A DNA stretch of 64,000 nucleotides from Inia geoffrensis. Its lineage: Eukaryota; Chordata; Mammalia; Artiodactyla; Iniidae. The position numbers and the translations under genes were made by a program. The first letter of the stretch is position 1; each line of letters begins with the position of its first letter. The notes below the pieces were generated by a model. The model worked only from the letters and a program-made list of their open reading frames with translations. It had not been told where the DNA came from and searched no databases. This document shows positions 34,202 to 45,971 of the stretch, piece after piece. The stretch lies in assembly GCA_036417435.1 (NCBI GenBank), contig CM070904.1, positions 65,495,908-65,559,907 of the forward strand, in the 5' to 3' direction.

Positions 34202-35230
34202 AAAATAAATTAAAGCGGCTACCCTCTAAAAGCAAAGAACATCATCTTTAGAGTATCTCACTTTAAATAATGTCTTGTTAAGGATTGTCCCACTTAACCA
34301 GAGTGCATCAAAGCTTATGCCTCTCAAGTGTGCTGACACTGTGCTCAGGAAATTTTGGGTTGATTCCCAGTGCTGTTAGACAAATTGTGGATCATAAATC
34401 CTGGTATATGGCAATGGTTTTCTAGATCAACAGGAGACACTCTAGACAAGAAACAGAGAAACAGGAGAGGGGGTAGATTCACCTCTCTGTAGTCCACAAA
34501 GCTTTCTGATGCCCTTACAAGGATTTTGAGTGCATTTCTGCCAGTATCAGCAATGGTGAAGTTCACCTTCACTAAAATCTAATTCCAGCACTAACTGGCA
34601 GGCCAGCACTAGTGAAAATAACATTCTGGTTTCCTCCATGACCCCAGTCCCGACATGATAACGGGAGCCCTCAACAACTTATTTCTAGCTTGGAATTCTT
34701 GATGGTTTATTTAGTTTGACTGCCTGTCGGAGATTGCTATTATGAATACAGTTGCTAGGGAAGGCCTGCCATCGTGCTGTTTGGCTTTTAAAGGGGTCAG
34801 GATTTTGCAACATCTCAAATAACACTTATGGCTTAATGTCTGCAAACAATGCAGCATTTAACATTTACTATGCATGAAGAGGATCATAGTTCATCATTTA
34901 TTATTCAAAAATTATGTAAAATATTTTTATGATGGAATATGAAGAATGTGTTCAAAATATTCATGTATATAAACAGCACATAATAAATTTACCTTAAAAC
35001 ATCAATATGTAATCAAAGAGGTATCTGGAGTTGTGCAACATAGAGCCAAATTTTAAATATTTCAAAATTCAGACTTTTAATCACATATCTTTCAAGTGGA
35101 TGAGACTGAGTTCTGGTACTCTTCAGGGGAGTGAACATTTAATTCCCTTTCCAACGAGACTATCATTTTTATGGTAGAGAAGGGCTAGGTTCATCATAAT
35201 TTAACTACACAAATTTCTCAATTCAAAAAC
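34202..35230. other. AT-rich sequence without recognised features
   Basis: No repeat, RNA gene or domain-bearing frame seen. Confidence 0.5.
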
Positions 35231-35456
35231 TGATTGCTGGGCTTCCCTGGTGGTGCAGTGGTTGAGAGTCTGCCTGCCGACGCAGGGGACACAGGTTCGT
35301 GCCCTGGTCTGGGAAGATCCCACATGCCGCGGAGCGGCTGGGACCGTGAGCCATGGCCGCTGAGCCTGCGCGTCTGGAGGCTGTGCTCGGCAACGGGAGA
35401 GGCCACAACAGTGAGAGGCCTGCGTACCGCAAAAAAAAAAAAAAAAAATTGATTGC
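35231..35456 (+). mobile_element. CHR-type SINE
   Basis: Sense copy, head at 35238-35239 (tgggcttccctggtggtgcag), A tail 35431-35448. A short target repeat tgattgc lies at 35231-35237 and 35450-35456. The long minus frame 35620-35201 is a read-through of this SINE and is not a gene. Confidence 0.94.
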
Positions 35457-37064
35457 CTGCTCCATCTTCCCATCATACTTGTGTCAAAGACATGTTTTGG
35501 TTTCCTATAAAAGAAGGCAATTGTGAATACTGGTTCTTGGAAACTGGCAAGAATGGAAAACATTGTAGTCCAAGTGAAGATGGTGTGAGCCGTGTGGCTG
35601 ATGTGATTTGTTGTCCTCATTTGTGATTCAAGTCCCAGAACTTGTCTCAGACAGGAGGGTAGATTTCAATAAAATGTTAAATCCAAATGACTTGAGTGAG
35701 AGAATAAGAATGGATCCAATAAAATTTTTCTATTAACAAGATATATAAATTATACAAACCTTTAGCTACTGATTTTGTAGTAAAACGTCTATTTTGTTAA
35801 AACAGTGACTTCAATGAGTTTAAATGCCACACATTTGAGAGGCAGCCTCCAAAGAGCTATCCAGAGTCTTGAATCCCTTTACAGATTTGATCCATTTGTT
35901 TTGGAAATAAATCATTTCCAAATTATTATTTTAATTATATATGACAAAATAGTACATCCTGCAAAAGTGATAAATTCTTTATAATATTTAAACTCATTAT
36001 AGCTCACATTAAGTCTTTCTAGGAGGGGGTGGCAATCTAGCTTCATAGGAAAATCACAAAGATTCTAAGTTAATGAAGTCTCTTTCCCTCCTTTATTTGC
36101 CTTTTCTCCTCTCTAGCTGTTTTTTGTCTTCATTTCTTGTTGTCCTTATTGTTTACTTATGTTAGCACTGTACATTTTAAAATACTGATATGCTTAATAA
36201 ATATTTATCAAGTACCAATTATGTAGAAGCATGGTGCTAGGTGCTTTAAAAAAGTTCTAATTAAAAATTTTACTTGCTCTAAATAATACAGTCAGCTAGA
36301 GGTAGATCAAGCATTGGAAATCAGATCTTTGCATTGTATCAACCCATAGTACACGTGGCAATTTTATTCTATGAACATGATTTAAACTTCTACTTAAGTA
36401 GAACATTGCATGTTTTGAGTTAGGAGTTTTCTTTGCTCCCAAATTACATCTATAAGGTTTGAATTATTAGCTGCCATTGACTTTAATTAAACTCATTATG
36501 GCCTCACATGTCTGGCACTTGTTAAGGAGGGGAAAAAAAAGTTTAAAAATGAGCCAAGTGACTTGATACACGCTCTCTCAGCAAATAACCATAACAAGCC
36601 ATGCTGGGCCACAACTCAGCTAGCAATGTGCTACTTGACCCTCGCCAGTGTTTTCATGCTAAAAAAATGTGTGTTGATCTTCCTTATTCTTCAATAAAGG
36701 ATGTACTCCATTCAAGTGAATGCCTTCAGTGATTTGGTTTGAATGGAAGTGCAGGCACAAAATGATTTTCTTATTATTTCCTTTATGTAGGATAGGCACT
36801 CAACTAAACAATACTAGCTAATAGGGTCCTTCTTGGTCCATGTCACCAGAATATCCAAACATTCATTTAGGAAAGGAAAATATCAGCCATACAGATGCTC
36901 TAATGGCAGGGTGCCACACACCTCTATGTCTGGACTCATCCAGATGGCTGACTAAATGGCTTGGATTCATGTGGGTGTTCCTCACTGTATAGACAATGCT
37001 TCTGGGACAATTAAAAGAAAAAAATTACTCATGTTCAAACTCTTTAATGAACTACATTGCAGGG
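35457..37064. other. AT-rich sequence with a weak L2 tail
   Basis: A short antisense L2-like motif lies at 36193-36250 (aataaatatttatcaagtaccaattatgt..ggtgctaggtgcttt). The remainder shows nothing I recognise. Confidence 0.45.
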
Positions 37065-37099
37065 CATTTTTTTTTTATTAAAAATGTACTTATGTATTT

Positions 37100-37265
37100 T
37101 TCATTTAGTGTTTCAGTTTCATTACTTCAAAAATGCTAGAACAGAGGCCTAGAAAGGTGAAAGAATTACCCCAAATCACCTACACTCACTAGGAAGTGAC
37201 AGAACATTACCTTGAACTCAGATGACTTGCAATTAAAAGCTCTTTTTACCACACCCCGCTACCTA
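37100..37265 (-). repeat. MIR fragment, antisense
   Basis: The text 'agaacagaggcctagaaaggtgaaagaattaccccaaatcacc' (split at 37138-37180) and 'ttgaactcagatgacttgca' follow the antisense MIR pattern. Confidence 0.6.
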
Positions 37266-37761
37266 TATGAATACCGTAAGCATCAGATTACCTGTTTGCC
37301 TGTCAAAATATCACCTACACACTCCAGGAATCCCCAAACCCTTCTCATTTGCCAAGGTGGACTAGGCAGAGGGGGAGGCACTATCTAATTATATATCAAT
37401 TTATAGTTTTCAAAGCACATTTACGCAAAGAAATCTCACTCAATTGTTAATTCCTCCATGTATTTATTCAACAACTTATCATTGAGACCTTTTCTACCAG
37501 TGTCCTGATCTCCTATCCCCATTAGATAGCTATCCTGTTCCTTCTACCCTCTCCTATTCCATTCATCAAATCTCAGCTCTTATGATTCTAGCTTGTTCTA
37601 TGAGGTGTAGGTAATTTTTTTCTCAGTCTTTCATGTCTTTAATTTTCTCCAAGGCCTAAATGGAAAAATGAGAAATGTGATGAGGTGAGGGCAGGTTGTA
37701 GAAATAAATGAATAGGTTAGGATAATGATCATCAGTTCCATGGGGCTGGAACCAAGAAGTG
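37266..37761. other. Sequence without recognised features
   Basis: No repeat or gene recognised in this 500 bp upstream of a SINE. Confidence 0.45.
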
Positions 37762-37962
37762 GGGCTTCCCTGGTGGCGCAGTGGTTGAGGGTCCGCCTGC
37801 CGATGCAGGGGGCACGGGTCCGTGCCCCGGTCCAGGAGGATCCCACATGCCATAGAGCGGCTGGGCCCGTGAGCCATGGCCGCTGAGCCTGTGCGTCCGG
37901 AGCCTGTGCTCCGCAGCGGGAGAGGCCACGACGGTGGGAGGCCCGCGTACCGCAAAAAAAAA
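37762..37962 (+). mobile_element. CHR-type SINE, short A tail
   Basis: Sense copy with unusually high GC (for example 'ggtccgtgccccggtccagg' and 'gcccgcgtaccgc') and only nine A residues (37954-37962). I found no target duplication, so the 3' end may have been trimmed or the flanks eroded. Confidence 0.94.
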
Positions 37963-38101
37963 GGGATTATGTGTTTAGTGACTCAAGGGGTGTATGTAGG
38001 ATCACAAGTTTGCATTAAGTTCTGCAGTGACCAGAAGGCAAAGAAATAGTGGAATGGTAGTAATGCAGAGTCAATAGTTCTTAAAGGAAAAAAGTAAGAG
38101 A

Positions 38102-38139
38102 GTGTGTGTGTGTGTGTGTGTGTTTGTGTGTGTGTGTGG
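38102..38139. repeat. (GT)n microsatellite
   Basis: About 38 bp of TG units with one TTTG interruption. Confidence 0.9.
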
Positions 38140-38724
38140 GAACAGACTAAAAGTAGGAAATCTATACTAATGGTGACTGAAAAAGAGGATGACAGCTGAG
38201 ATGGCAAGAAGGAAACTCTTGGCCAAAGTCTTACCATTCCAGCCCCTGCAGAGAATCCTACAGTAGCTGCAGCTAAGAGGAATATCCTTCTCACTGCCTG
38301 TGGTGAGCATATATTACCAAAGTCCTAACTTGGAATTTTGAATGTATTTTCCCATAGAATATTATTGAAAGTTGTTGAATTCTTCAGTTCTGTTTATATA
38401 ATACATCCGATAAATGAGAAATTATATTCGCATTGTTTCCTTGGGAATATGTCCTTTGAATTCTTAATAGCAGATTAACAAATTGTCTTTTAGAACACAA
38501 ACCGTTCTTAAAAAGGAGAGGGCCTACATTAGATTACTGTGACATCTCTAATTGTAGTGTATAGACATCTTGAGTCACTGTTCAATTAAACACAAACATC
38601 ATGGAATAAAACATCAGCAGGGATTTAACCATTAAGGATAAGTTGATATTTAACATGAAGATACAAGGCTTTGAAAAAAATGGACTTTGTTTCTTTAGTA
38701 CATAAGAGGATAAACAGAAAGTAA
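38140..38724. other. AT-rich sequence without recognised features
   Basis: No gene or repeat recognised. Confidence 0.45.
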
Positions 38725-38885
38725 CATTTGTTAAATGTTTATAGCTACTAGGCTCTATGCTAAATACTTTATATTAGCTCAGTTAATTTTCATAGCAATC
38801 AAATGAAATAGTCATTATTATCCCCATTTACAGGTGAGAGAACTGAGTCTCAGAAAGGTTAAGAGATTTGTAAAGGTTGAAATAA
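38725..38885 (-). repeat. MIR fragment, antisense
   Basis: Contains 'ttattatccccatttacagg' and 'agaactgagtctcagaaagg' followed by 'ttaagagatttgtaaagg', the antisense MIR 3' half. Confidence 0.85.
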
Positions 38886-40240
38886 GAATTCCTTCTTGAA
38901 TTGTGTTTGTTTATTTGTTCATGTAGAGTGGAGTGATTTGATAGCCTGTTTATTGTTATAGCTCCTTCCTTCCTAGGTCTTTCTCTTGACCAAATCAACC
39001 ACAGAAGAATCAACTGGACTTTCCAATTTTTCCAGTCCAGTGTCAATCGTGAGTTAGATTACCAATAAAGTCAACTCAATATTTTCATTAAATTATCTGA
39101 TATAGCCAAATATTTAGAACAAAATTATTGAGAAATTTTTATTTTAGCATAGTTTACTGCATCCAAAGTTCATAAGAGAAGTAAAAACTAAAATAATCCA
39201 GACTTTTTCACATTTTGTTCTAACATTTGGTCACATTTAGACATAATCTGTATATGATACTCCATTGAAAACAAAATAAGAAGAATATACCACGTAATCA
39301 GGCAAAATGAGACATTTCATTTTACGTAAAATATTCAGAGTGGTCTAACATTCCTCACATAAATGAGAAAATTTATCATACTTTACACTTGTTCTGGTCA
39401 TTGGCACACCTGGAATAACTGCTAAATGCCAGACTAGTCACTGTAGTCTGAACTATTATAAATCAGTGCATTTGGAATAAGGTGCTGTTCATGCTAAATT
39501 TAAATTGTATTTTGTTTCCATATCATCTATATCAATGATTTGGGGGGCTAATATTGGCCGGTGTTTGAATATTTACTTTGAGCACTGGGTATTCAATGGT
39601 ACCGAGAAAAGACATTTATTCCACCTTTAAACGGCATTCCTATGCTTGTACCAGTTACCATTTCAATAATGCAGAAAAAATTTATTATCAGGAATAAGGT
39701 AAAACTTGGGGAGTTATTTTGTTTATCATATGGTAAATTTCAAATGTCCTTAAGTTTATATCCTGTTGCAAATTCTCAGGAACTATATATAGCAAATGTG
39801 ATTTGGCTCAAGGAAAAAGGAGAAGAGGGAAGTTAAAGAGCATATTAGACCGGAAAGTTTAATAACACCAAGATCTATTAGGAAACCTTCAACAGGTCAC
39901 ACTGGGCCAAAAAAAATATATAAAGGTACAAGCAAAAACAAGTCAGGCCTATATAATGTCCACCAGCAGATCTCTTGCAGGACCACATATGGATTACCAT
40001 GTCTTGATGTCATGAGTAAGTTCCCAACCCTGAAACTCCATACACCCTTTGCCTCATCCTCTTCATTTCCCTGGCCTTGACATATTTCCCCCACTGTCCT
40101 CTCCAATACCCCCTTTCCTCTACTCACTTAATAGTTCAGAAAGTTTTTTGGTTTCAAGATTAAGGTCAGAAAAAAAGGGGTTCTTTCAACTCAAGACTTT
40201 TATATATTTTTCAAGATAGAAGCTCCAAAAGCACCATCTA
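38886..40240. other. AT-rich sequence without recognised features
   Basis: The 72-codon (39046-38828) and 76-codon (40127-39897) minus frames have no domain. Nothing else recognised. Confidence 0.5.
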
Positions 40241-40411
40241 AAATCAAGCAACTGAAGGGAATTCCCTGGAGGTCCAATGGTTAGGACTCCATACTTTCAC
40301 TGCCGAGGGTGTGGGTTCAATCCCTGGTCGGGGAATTAAGATCCCACAAGCCACACAGCATGGCCAAAAAAATTAAAAAATAAATAAAAATAAAAATAAA
40401 ATCAAGCAACT
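40241..40411 (+). mobile_element. Short tRNA-derived SINE (Bov-tA/CHR-S like)
   Basis: A ~140-bp sense element with head 'ggaattccctggaggtccaa', 'tttcactgccgagggtgtgg', B-box-like GGTTCAATCCC and tail 'ccaaaaaaattaaaaaataaataaa'. It lacks the CHR body after 'ggccaaaaaaa'. A 14-bp perfect target duplication aaatcaagcaactg flanks it (40241-40254 and 40398-40411). Confidence 0.88.
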
Positions 40412-41273
40412 GGAAATGGAATCTTAGATGCATCAATAGAAAAAATATAGCCTCTATCATTTTATGGATGAATCAAATATCTCCCCTCAGTAGTCTAATC
40501 AAAGACTTTGTCGGGGGGGGCTCTCCCACACATTTGCCATCTAGTTTGAAAATGAGTCAACTGGAGGATGCATTTAGTTTGTCCTTATGAAGAAAATGTT
40601 CTTGCTTAAGAGAAGAACTAAGCAACAAGAAAACTAATGTTTATTCACTCATCATATTTAATAGTTTAAGTCTATCAGGTTTTCTGATATGTGACAATTT
40701 TTCCCTCATTTGTAAAGGGCTATGCTATTCATTCCACAACATGTTCATTGTTCATATCTTTTCCATCAGAGAATTCTAAGATTTACATGGTGTTTTACCT
40801 TATTTCTAAGTTTTTAGTAGAATTCAGAAATATATCAAGTTACAAATCTTCTGAAGCCTAAAAAACAGATGAGATGCTTTTTCTCTTTCTACTATTTTCT
40901 GTCAAATCACTCTTATTTAGTGTTGACCACAAGGCTTCTATGGATTTGTTTATTCTTTTCATCTGTACTAGTCCTTTTTTGTAACCAAGAGGATGGGATA
41001 TGCCACCATATTGTAGGTGTCATTCCTGAAAATAATGACTTATTGGTACATCTGACAATGATGTTACAAGGCTTGAAACAGAAGTCAATTCCACTGAAAA
41101 CAGACTGATTACTTCAGATGTCACCTCTCAGTATATGGAACCCTAGTTATTTTATTAGAAAAGTTTTAAAACAAACAGGAAAAAAGAAGAGGTAAAGCAT
41201 CTCTGTATTGTTCTATATAGCACCTGTATTAATGACCATACTAGTGACCTAATATGTACGTTTTGTTGTTCTC

Positions 41274-41275
<2 letters not shown>
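40412..41275. other. AT-rich sequence without recognised features
   Basis: A run of nine G at 40512-40520 is the only notable simple sequence. The 79-codon plus frame at 40869-41108 has no domain. Confidence 0.5.

Positions 41276-41322
<47 letters not shown>
41276..41322. repeat. (TA)n microsatellite abutting a SINE tail
   Basis: About 23 pure AT units run directly into the T run of an antisense SINE. The same arrangement (A tail, then TA) occurs at 29386-29475. Confidence 0.93.
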
Positions 41323-41340
<18 letters not shown>

Positions 41341-41538
41341 TTTTTGCGGTACATGGGCCTCTCACTGTTGTGGCCTCTCCCATTGCAGAGCACAGTCTCC
41401 GGATGCGCAGGCTCAGCGGCCATGGCTCACGGGCCCAGCCGCTCCGTGGCATGTGGGATCTTCCCGGACCAGGTCACAAACCTGTGTCCCCTGCATCTGC
41501 AGGCGGACTCTCAACCACTGCGCCACCAGGGAAGCCCC
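41323..41538 (-). mobile_element. CHR-type SINE
   Basis: Antisense copy: T run 41323-41345, 'gcggtacatgggcc' block, head ending 'caccagggaagcccc' at 41538. No clean target repeat was found, probably because the tail grew into the TA array. It sits next to the left end of an L2 fragment. Confidence 0.94.
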
Positions 41539-41544
41539 AGGTTG

Positions 41545-42090
41545 AGCCTTTTAAAACTTGTTAGATGGCGTCACTCTTGCTCAAATGTCCCAAGAGGCAT
41601 CCCATCTCTCTCAGAGGTGGGTCCAAGGACCTCACCTCAAAGGATCTACAAATCTCTGCCTTACCTTCTCTTGACCCCTGCTCCCTGACCACTCTGGCCT
41701 CCTGCTCTTTCTTGAACAAGCCAGACATGTTCCCACCCTATGGTCTCTGCATCAGCTGTTTCCTTTGCATGAAGCACCGTTTCCCCCAGATACTTGTATG
41801 GCTCATTCCTTGTCTCTTTCAGCTCAAAGGTGACCACTTTACTTGCAACTGCATGTCCTCACCCCTCAGTTGCCCTGCCTCCTATATGCTTTTCTCCTCT
41901 CCATTGTATTCTATACACCCAACATACTGTATATTTATTTACTTCCCCATCTCCTCCCAGTAAATTGTCAGCTCCATGAGAACGGAAAATTGTGTCTCTT
42001 TTTTTTCCACTGAGCTCTTGCCAGCATCTGGGACAGTGCCTGACACATGGTTAGTAGTCAATAGATATTTGTTAAATGATTAAAGAAATG
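41545..42090 (+). repeat. L2 LINE 3' region, well preserved
   Basis: The order of phrases matches L2 sense: 'ctctggcctcctgctctttc', 'tctgcatcagctgtttcctt', 'cagatacttgtatggctcat', 'ctttcagctcaaaggtgacc', 'agctccatgagaacggaaaa', and the tail 'gggacagtgcctgacacatg..caatagatatttgttaaatgatt'. The 132-codon frame at 41565-41963 lies in it and is not a gene. Confidence 0.88.
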
Positions 42091-43460
42091 TACATTTCAA
42101 CAGATACTACTCACAGAGAACACTACATTGAGTTTCATTGAAGAGTCATAGGAAAATAAGAAAAAAAGTAATCTCCATATTCCAAGCATGTTAGTGTGAA
42201 AGGGCAAAGACAAATTTAATCCGAGTCAGCCATGGATTGAAAAGTGAACTTATTCCTATTAAATAAGACTCTTGAGCAAGACAATTTTGTTCTAAAATAA
42301 AAGATTCTAGTACATGGTTCTGACATGTGATGTTCCATGGGTGGGGAACATATATAAACTCCATACAATCCATACAAGTCTTTGTGGCTTACATTAGTTG
42401 GTTTTTCTTCAGTCTAGTAATACTCTGAAAGAAATCTAAAATGTATAAACATCCATGAAGAAAACTTGGACCAGCCCTCTTTCATCTATCTGGTTGAAAG
42501 AACTGCCCATAATAAACCCCTTCTATTCAACCTTCTCCTGATCTCATCACTGTCTAATGAGAAATGAAGTTTTGGTTCTACTGATTGGGTTTGGAGTGAG
42601 ATGGGAAGAAAGGAGATAGTTTTAATTAAAAATGAAATAACACTGTATTTATATTCTTTGTGCTCATGTGAGATATGTCTCTTCATGGCTCCTGAGCTTT
42701 CTTTTGTAAATAATTTCACAGAACAAATTCTGTTCATGTGTTTCAAAGAAAGCTAAGTTGTATATACATTTCTTAATATCACTAATTTCTTTTACTGGGG
42801 AGTAGACTGGAAGTAGTTGTCAAAATACTTTTACTTTTTATTTTGAATTGTGCAATTAAAATTTTTTTTAAAGAAACATAAACTCAATTTTTAGTTTATC
42901 AAAAGCTAATTTGGAAAAAATCTGTATGTCTGTTAAGGTATATTCTGCACATGTGACTAACAATGCTGGGGCCATTGAATTTGCTTACTAAATATTTGCT
43001 TGATTGAGTAAATAAGTTCATGAATGATTTTTTAGTTCCCAGAAACGAAATAGGAAGGGAAGAAAATAAAACTGTTTCACGGAATTCTAAAAAAGATTCC
43101 AGCATCTGGAAAGAAAGAACATGGGCTTGGTAAAGTATCAGGAGAACAGGGAAAGCCTGGACTCCTTCCAGAGTCAGCCCAGGAATGTCAAAAGATCTGC
43201 AGGGAAAGAAGAGGGCAGAGTTCAGGCTTGAAGCCAGGAGGCCTGAGGCAAGATCAGAGCCCCATCTGGGATGGTGGCCATAGGCAAGATCCTGGGCCTG
43301 CAGGTAAAGTTTGAAGGGCCAAAGCCAGGTTAAATATCAAGGACATATACCTACATATGAATTTATATCACACATATTTAAATGGGTGTCTATAGGATGA
43401 CATGGGAGTGAGAATCCAGGGATAAAGGAATATTAATAAAATAAACTAAAACAAAAGAGT
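42091..43460. other. AT-rich sequence, then a purine-rich patch
   Basis: Nothing recognised to 43125. From 43126 to 43320 the base composition is richer in G and A (gaaagcctgg, gaagccaggaggcctgaggc) but I cannot assign a repeat or gene. Confidence 0.45.
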
Positions 43461-43683
43461 AGGACTTCCCTGGTGGCGCAGTGGTTGAGAGTCCGCCTGC
43501 CGATGCAGGGGACACGGGCTCGTGCCCCGGTCTGGGAAGATCCCACATGCCGCGGAGCGGCTGGGCCTGTTAGCTATGGCCGCTGGGCCTGCACATCTGG
43601 AGCCTGTGCTCCGCAATGGGAGAGGCCACACAACAGTGAGAGGCCCTCGTGCCACAAAAGGAAAAAAAAAAAAAAAAAAAAAA
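43461..43683 (+). mobile_element. CHR-type SINE
   Basis: Sense copy starting 'aggacttccctggtggcgca' and ending in an A run with one GG interruption (43656-43683). Divergent spots include 'gcctgttagctatggcc' and 'gaggccctcgtgccac'. The 154-codon plus and 120-codon minus frames across it are repeat translations. Confidence 0.93.
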
Positions 43684-44060
43684 CTAGAAATGATAAGATC
43701 AGTGTGGGGGAAAGGCTGTGGGTTAGGCACTGTGAATGGACAAGTGCTGCACCTTTTACACCCCCAGCCCTCCCCCTCACCACCCCTATGAGCAGGTGGG
43801 GCTGGCACACCCCGGGATCAAAGGATTTAACCCTGTCCTCTTACCCTGAGGCCCTCCATGTGACCTCAACCTGGTTTATGGTCCAACCGACATCGCCCCC
43901 CATCCAAAGTCTCACAAGTTTTCCACTGTCCTTCTAGGCCAAGCCCCTGCCTCTGAGTTCCTCATGGCTGACCCTCTCTCCACCACCTGACCTCCAAAAT
44001 AAAGTTCCAGCTTTTAATTTACCTGAGGTCTCAGGTCCAAAGAAAAAAATATGAACATCA
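43684..44060 (+). other. Unassigned GC-richer segment ending near AATAAA
   Basis: This C-rich stretch (for example 'caccttttacacccccagccc') ends 'cctccaaaataaagttccagc', with AATAAA at 43998-44003. The shape recalls an LTR or a 3' UTR but no TG..CA boundaries or family words are clear. I leave it unassigned. Confidence 0.25.
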
Positions 44061-44850
44061 GTTTGAGCTCACTTTTCTGTCCCACCCCACTCTTCAAGGA
44101 GTAGAGCTTACAGTGGCTTGCTGCTTTAGTAAAAAATTTGTAAATGGCCTCGATGTTTCACTTTTTAATATTAGATTTTGTTAGTTAATGGGAGCTGGAG
44201 AGTCAAAGAAAAGTAACTTGGGTGGTGACTGGGTGTCTGGGTATCATCTGCCATCTTCTCCAAAAGAAGTAGATAATGGTGGGTGTGGGAAGCTATGAAT
44301 CTGAACATTGTTTTATAGCTTCTGAGCATTAAACAGTTACTTCACCAGCTTTGCTACCGAAAGATATAAACTACTATAGTTTTTCTTCAATCTTGCATAT
44401 AGTTTTATTTGCTACTATAAGAATTATGATTTCCTCCACCTACTTCTCATTAGAGTGGTACTAGTTTTCAGTAATGACTGTAAAATGCATTGCAGGGAAC
44501 ATGCAGCATTCATCACTCTGTCTCACTAAACTACTTTGATGATCTGTGTAAAAAATATGAAATTAATAAAAAGGACATTTGAAAGTGTTAAAAAACATGA
44601 AAACCAGTCATGTGACCACTCTCTCTCATTTCTCCTCCTAAAATTTTCTCACAGAAAACTCATGTTCTTTCTTGTTTGCTAGGTTTTTCTTCTAGCCTTT
44701 TGCATCAGAGAGTTCTTGTGAGGAGGAAAGGCTAGAGGTTTGGGTGAGATGCGCTTTGAATAACTTTATTCTGATGACACAGAGAATGCGTATAACATCA
44801 AACAAGACAAGAGGAAGCATTATTTTTTATCTTTAAATTACTTTCCTAAA
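44061..44850. other. AT-rich sequence without recognised features
   Basis: No gene or repeat recognised. Confidence 0.45.
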
Positions 44851-44854
44851 TTCA

Positions 44855-45535
44855 TTTATTCATTTGTCATCCAATAAATGTATACTGACCACCTACTGTG
44901 TGCCAGGCACTATTCTTCATATTGGGGATGAAACAGTGAAAAAAATCTACAACAATTTTTGCCCCGGTGAAGCTTACATTCCAGAAGGACAAAAATTACA
45001 CACACACACAAAAAGTCAAATACGTGGTATTTAGATCTTAGCCATTGGGCATAATTTTTCTTAAATTTAGCCTTTTTAGTTATTATGCATAATTTTAGTA
45101 TAACTCTCTACCTACAAACTTTTCCTCTCTGTCTGTCCTTTAATAATCTTGCCACTTAATTCTGTTTTATTCTATTAAAACTCACAGTTATCCATTGAGC
45201 TCTCAAAGTGCTGGATGCTCTGACAGGTGTTACAGTAGAAATGCAAAAATAAAGGAATTGTCTGATGTGTTCTTTGCCCTCAGAGAACTTTTAATCTACA
45301 GTTGTTAAGCGTTGTACAATAGCATTTAAACCAGTCAGAATATTCTGAAGTGTTATGGACTAGGGGAAGGAAGTGGCAAGAATGAGTCACAAAAGAAATA
45401 CATTGTTAAGGAAGATGCCATGGGAGTTTATATTGGGAATGAGCCTTGAAGTTCTGCAATGGAAGATTGGAGAAAGGAGATTATATCAGGCCCTGGAAAA
45501 GGAATGACCAAAGATATGAAATTTATGGAGCACTT
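44855..45535 (-). repeat. L2 LINE fragment, antisense
   Basis: Antisense L2 order: 'ccacctactgtgtgccaggc', 'ggtgaagcttacattccaga', then 'tgggaatgagccttgaagtt' and 'tatcaggccctggaaaagga'. Diverged with gaps; 45180-45320 shows a second, weaker copy of the 'caaagtgctggatgct..cctcagagaactttta' motif. Confidence 0.65.
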
Positions 45536-45536
45536 C

Positions 45537-45728
45537 TTTTTTTTTTACTTACTAGATTATTAGTTTATTATAGAAAGGTATAACCCAGAACAGCCAGATG
45601 GAAGAGATACACAGGGCAAGGTACATGGGAAGGAAGATAGGGCTTCCATGCCTTTTGCAAGCATGCCACTCTCCCAGATCATGTGTTCACCAATCTGGAA
45701 GCTCTCCAAACCCAATCCTTTTGGTTTT
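45537..45728 (-). other. Retroposed 3'-end-like segment next to an L1 tail
   Basis: Read on the minus strand this ends AATAAA (45568-45563), then 16 bases later an A run (45546-45537), the mark of a polyadenylated transcript end. It lies immediately downstream of a 5'-truncated L1. It may be a 3' transduction by that L1, or a separate interspersed repeat: the words 'cttccatctggctgttctgg' and 'ctagtaagtaaa' look familiar from other mammalian repeats, but I cannot name one. Confidence 0.4.
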
Positions 45729-45971
45729 GTTTTGTTTTTTTAACATCTTTATTGGAATATAATTGCTTTACAATGGTGTGTTAGTTTCTGCTGTATAACA
45801 AAGTGAATCAGATATACATACATCCCCATATCCCCTCCCCCTTGCGTCTCCCTCCCACCCTCCCTATCCCACCCCTCTAGATGGACACAAAGCACTGAGC
45901 CGATCTCCCTGTGCTGTGCGGCTGCTTCCCACTAGCTATTTTACATTTGGTAGTGTATATATGTCCATGCC
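45729..45971 (-). mobile_element. 5'-truncated L1, 3' UTR only
   Basis: T-rich tail at 45729-45741, then 'aacatctttattggaatata', 'ttgctttacaatggtgtgtt' and '..tagctattttacatttgg'. It is the reverse complement of the L1 3' UTR seen in sense at about 48536-48775 in this same window. It ends near 45971 by that comparison. Only ~240 bp remain. Confidence 0.9.
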
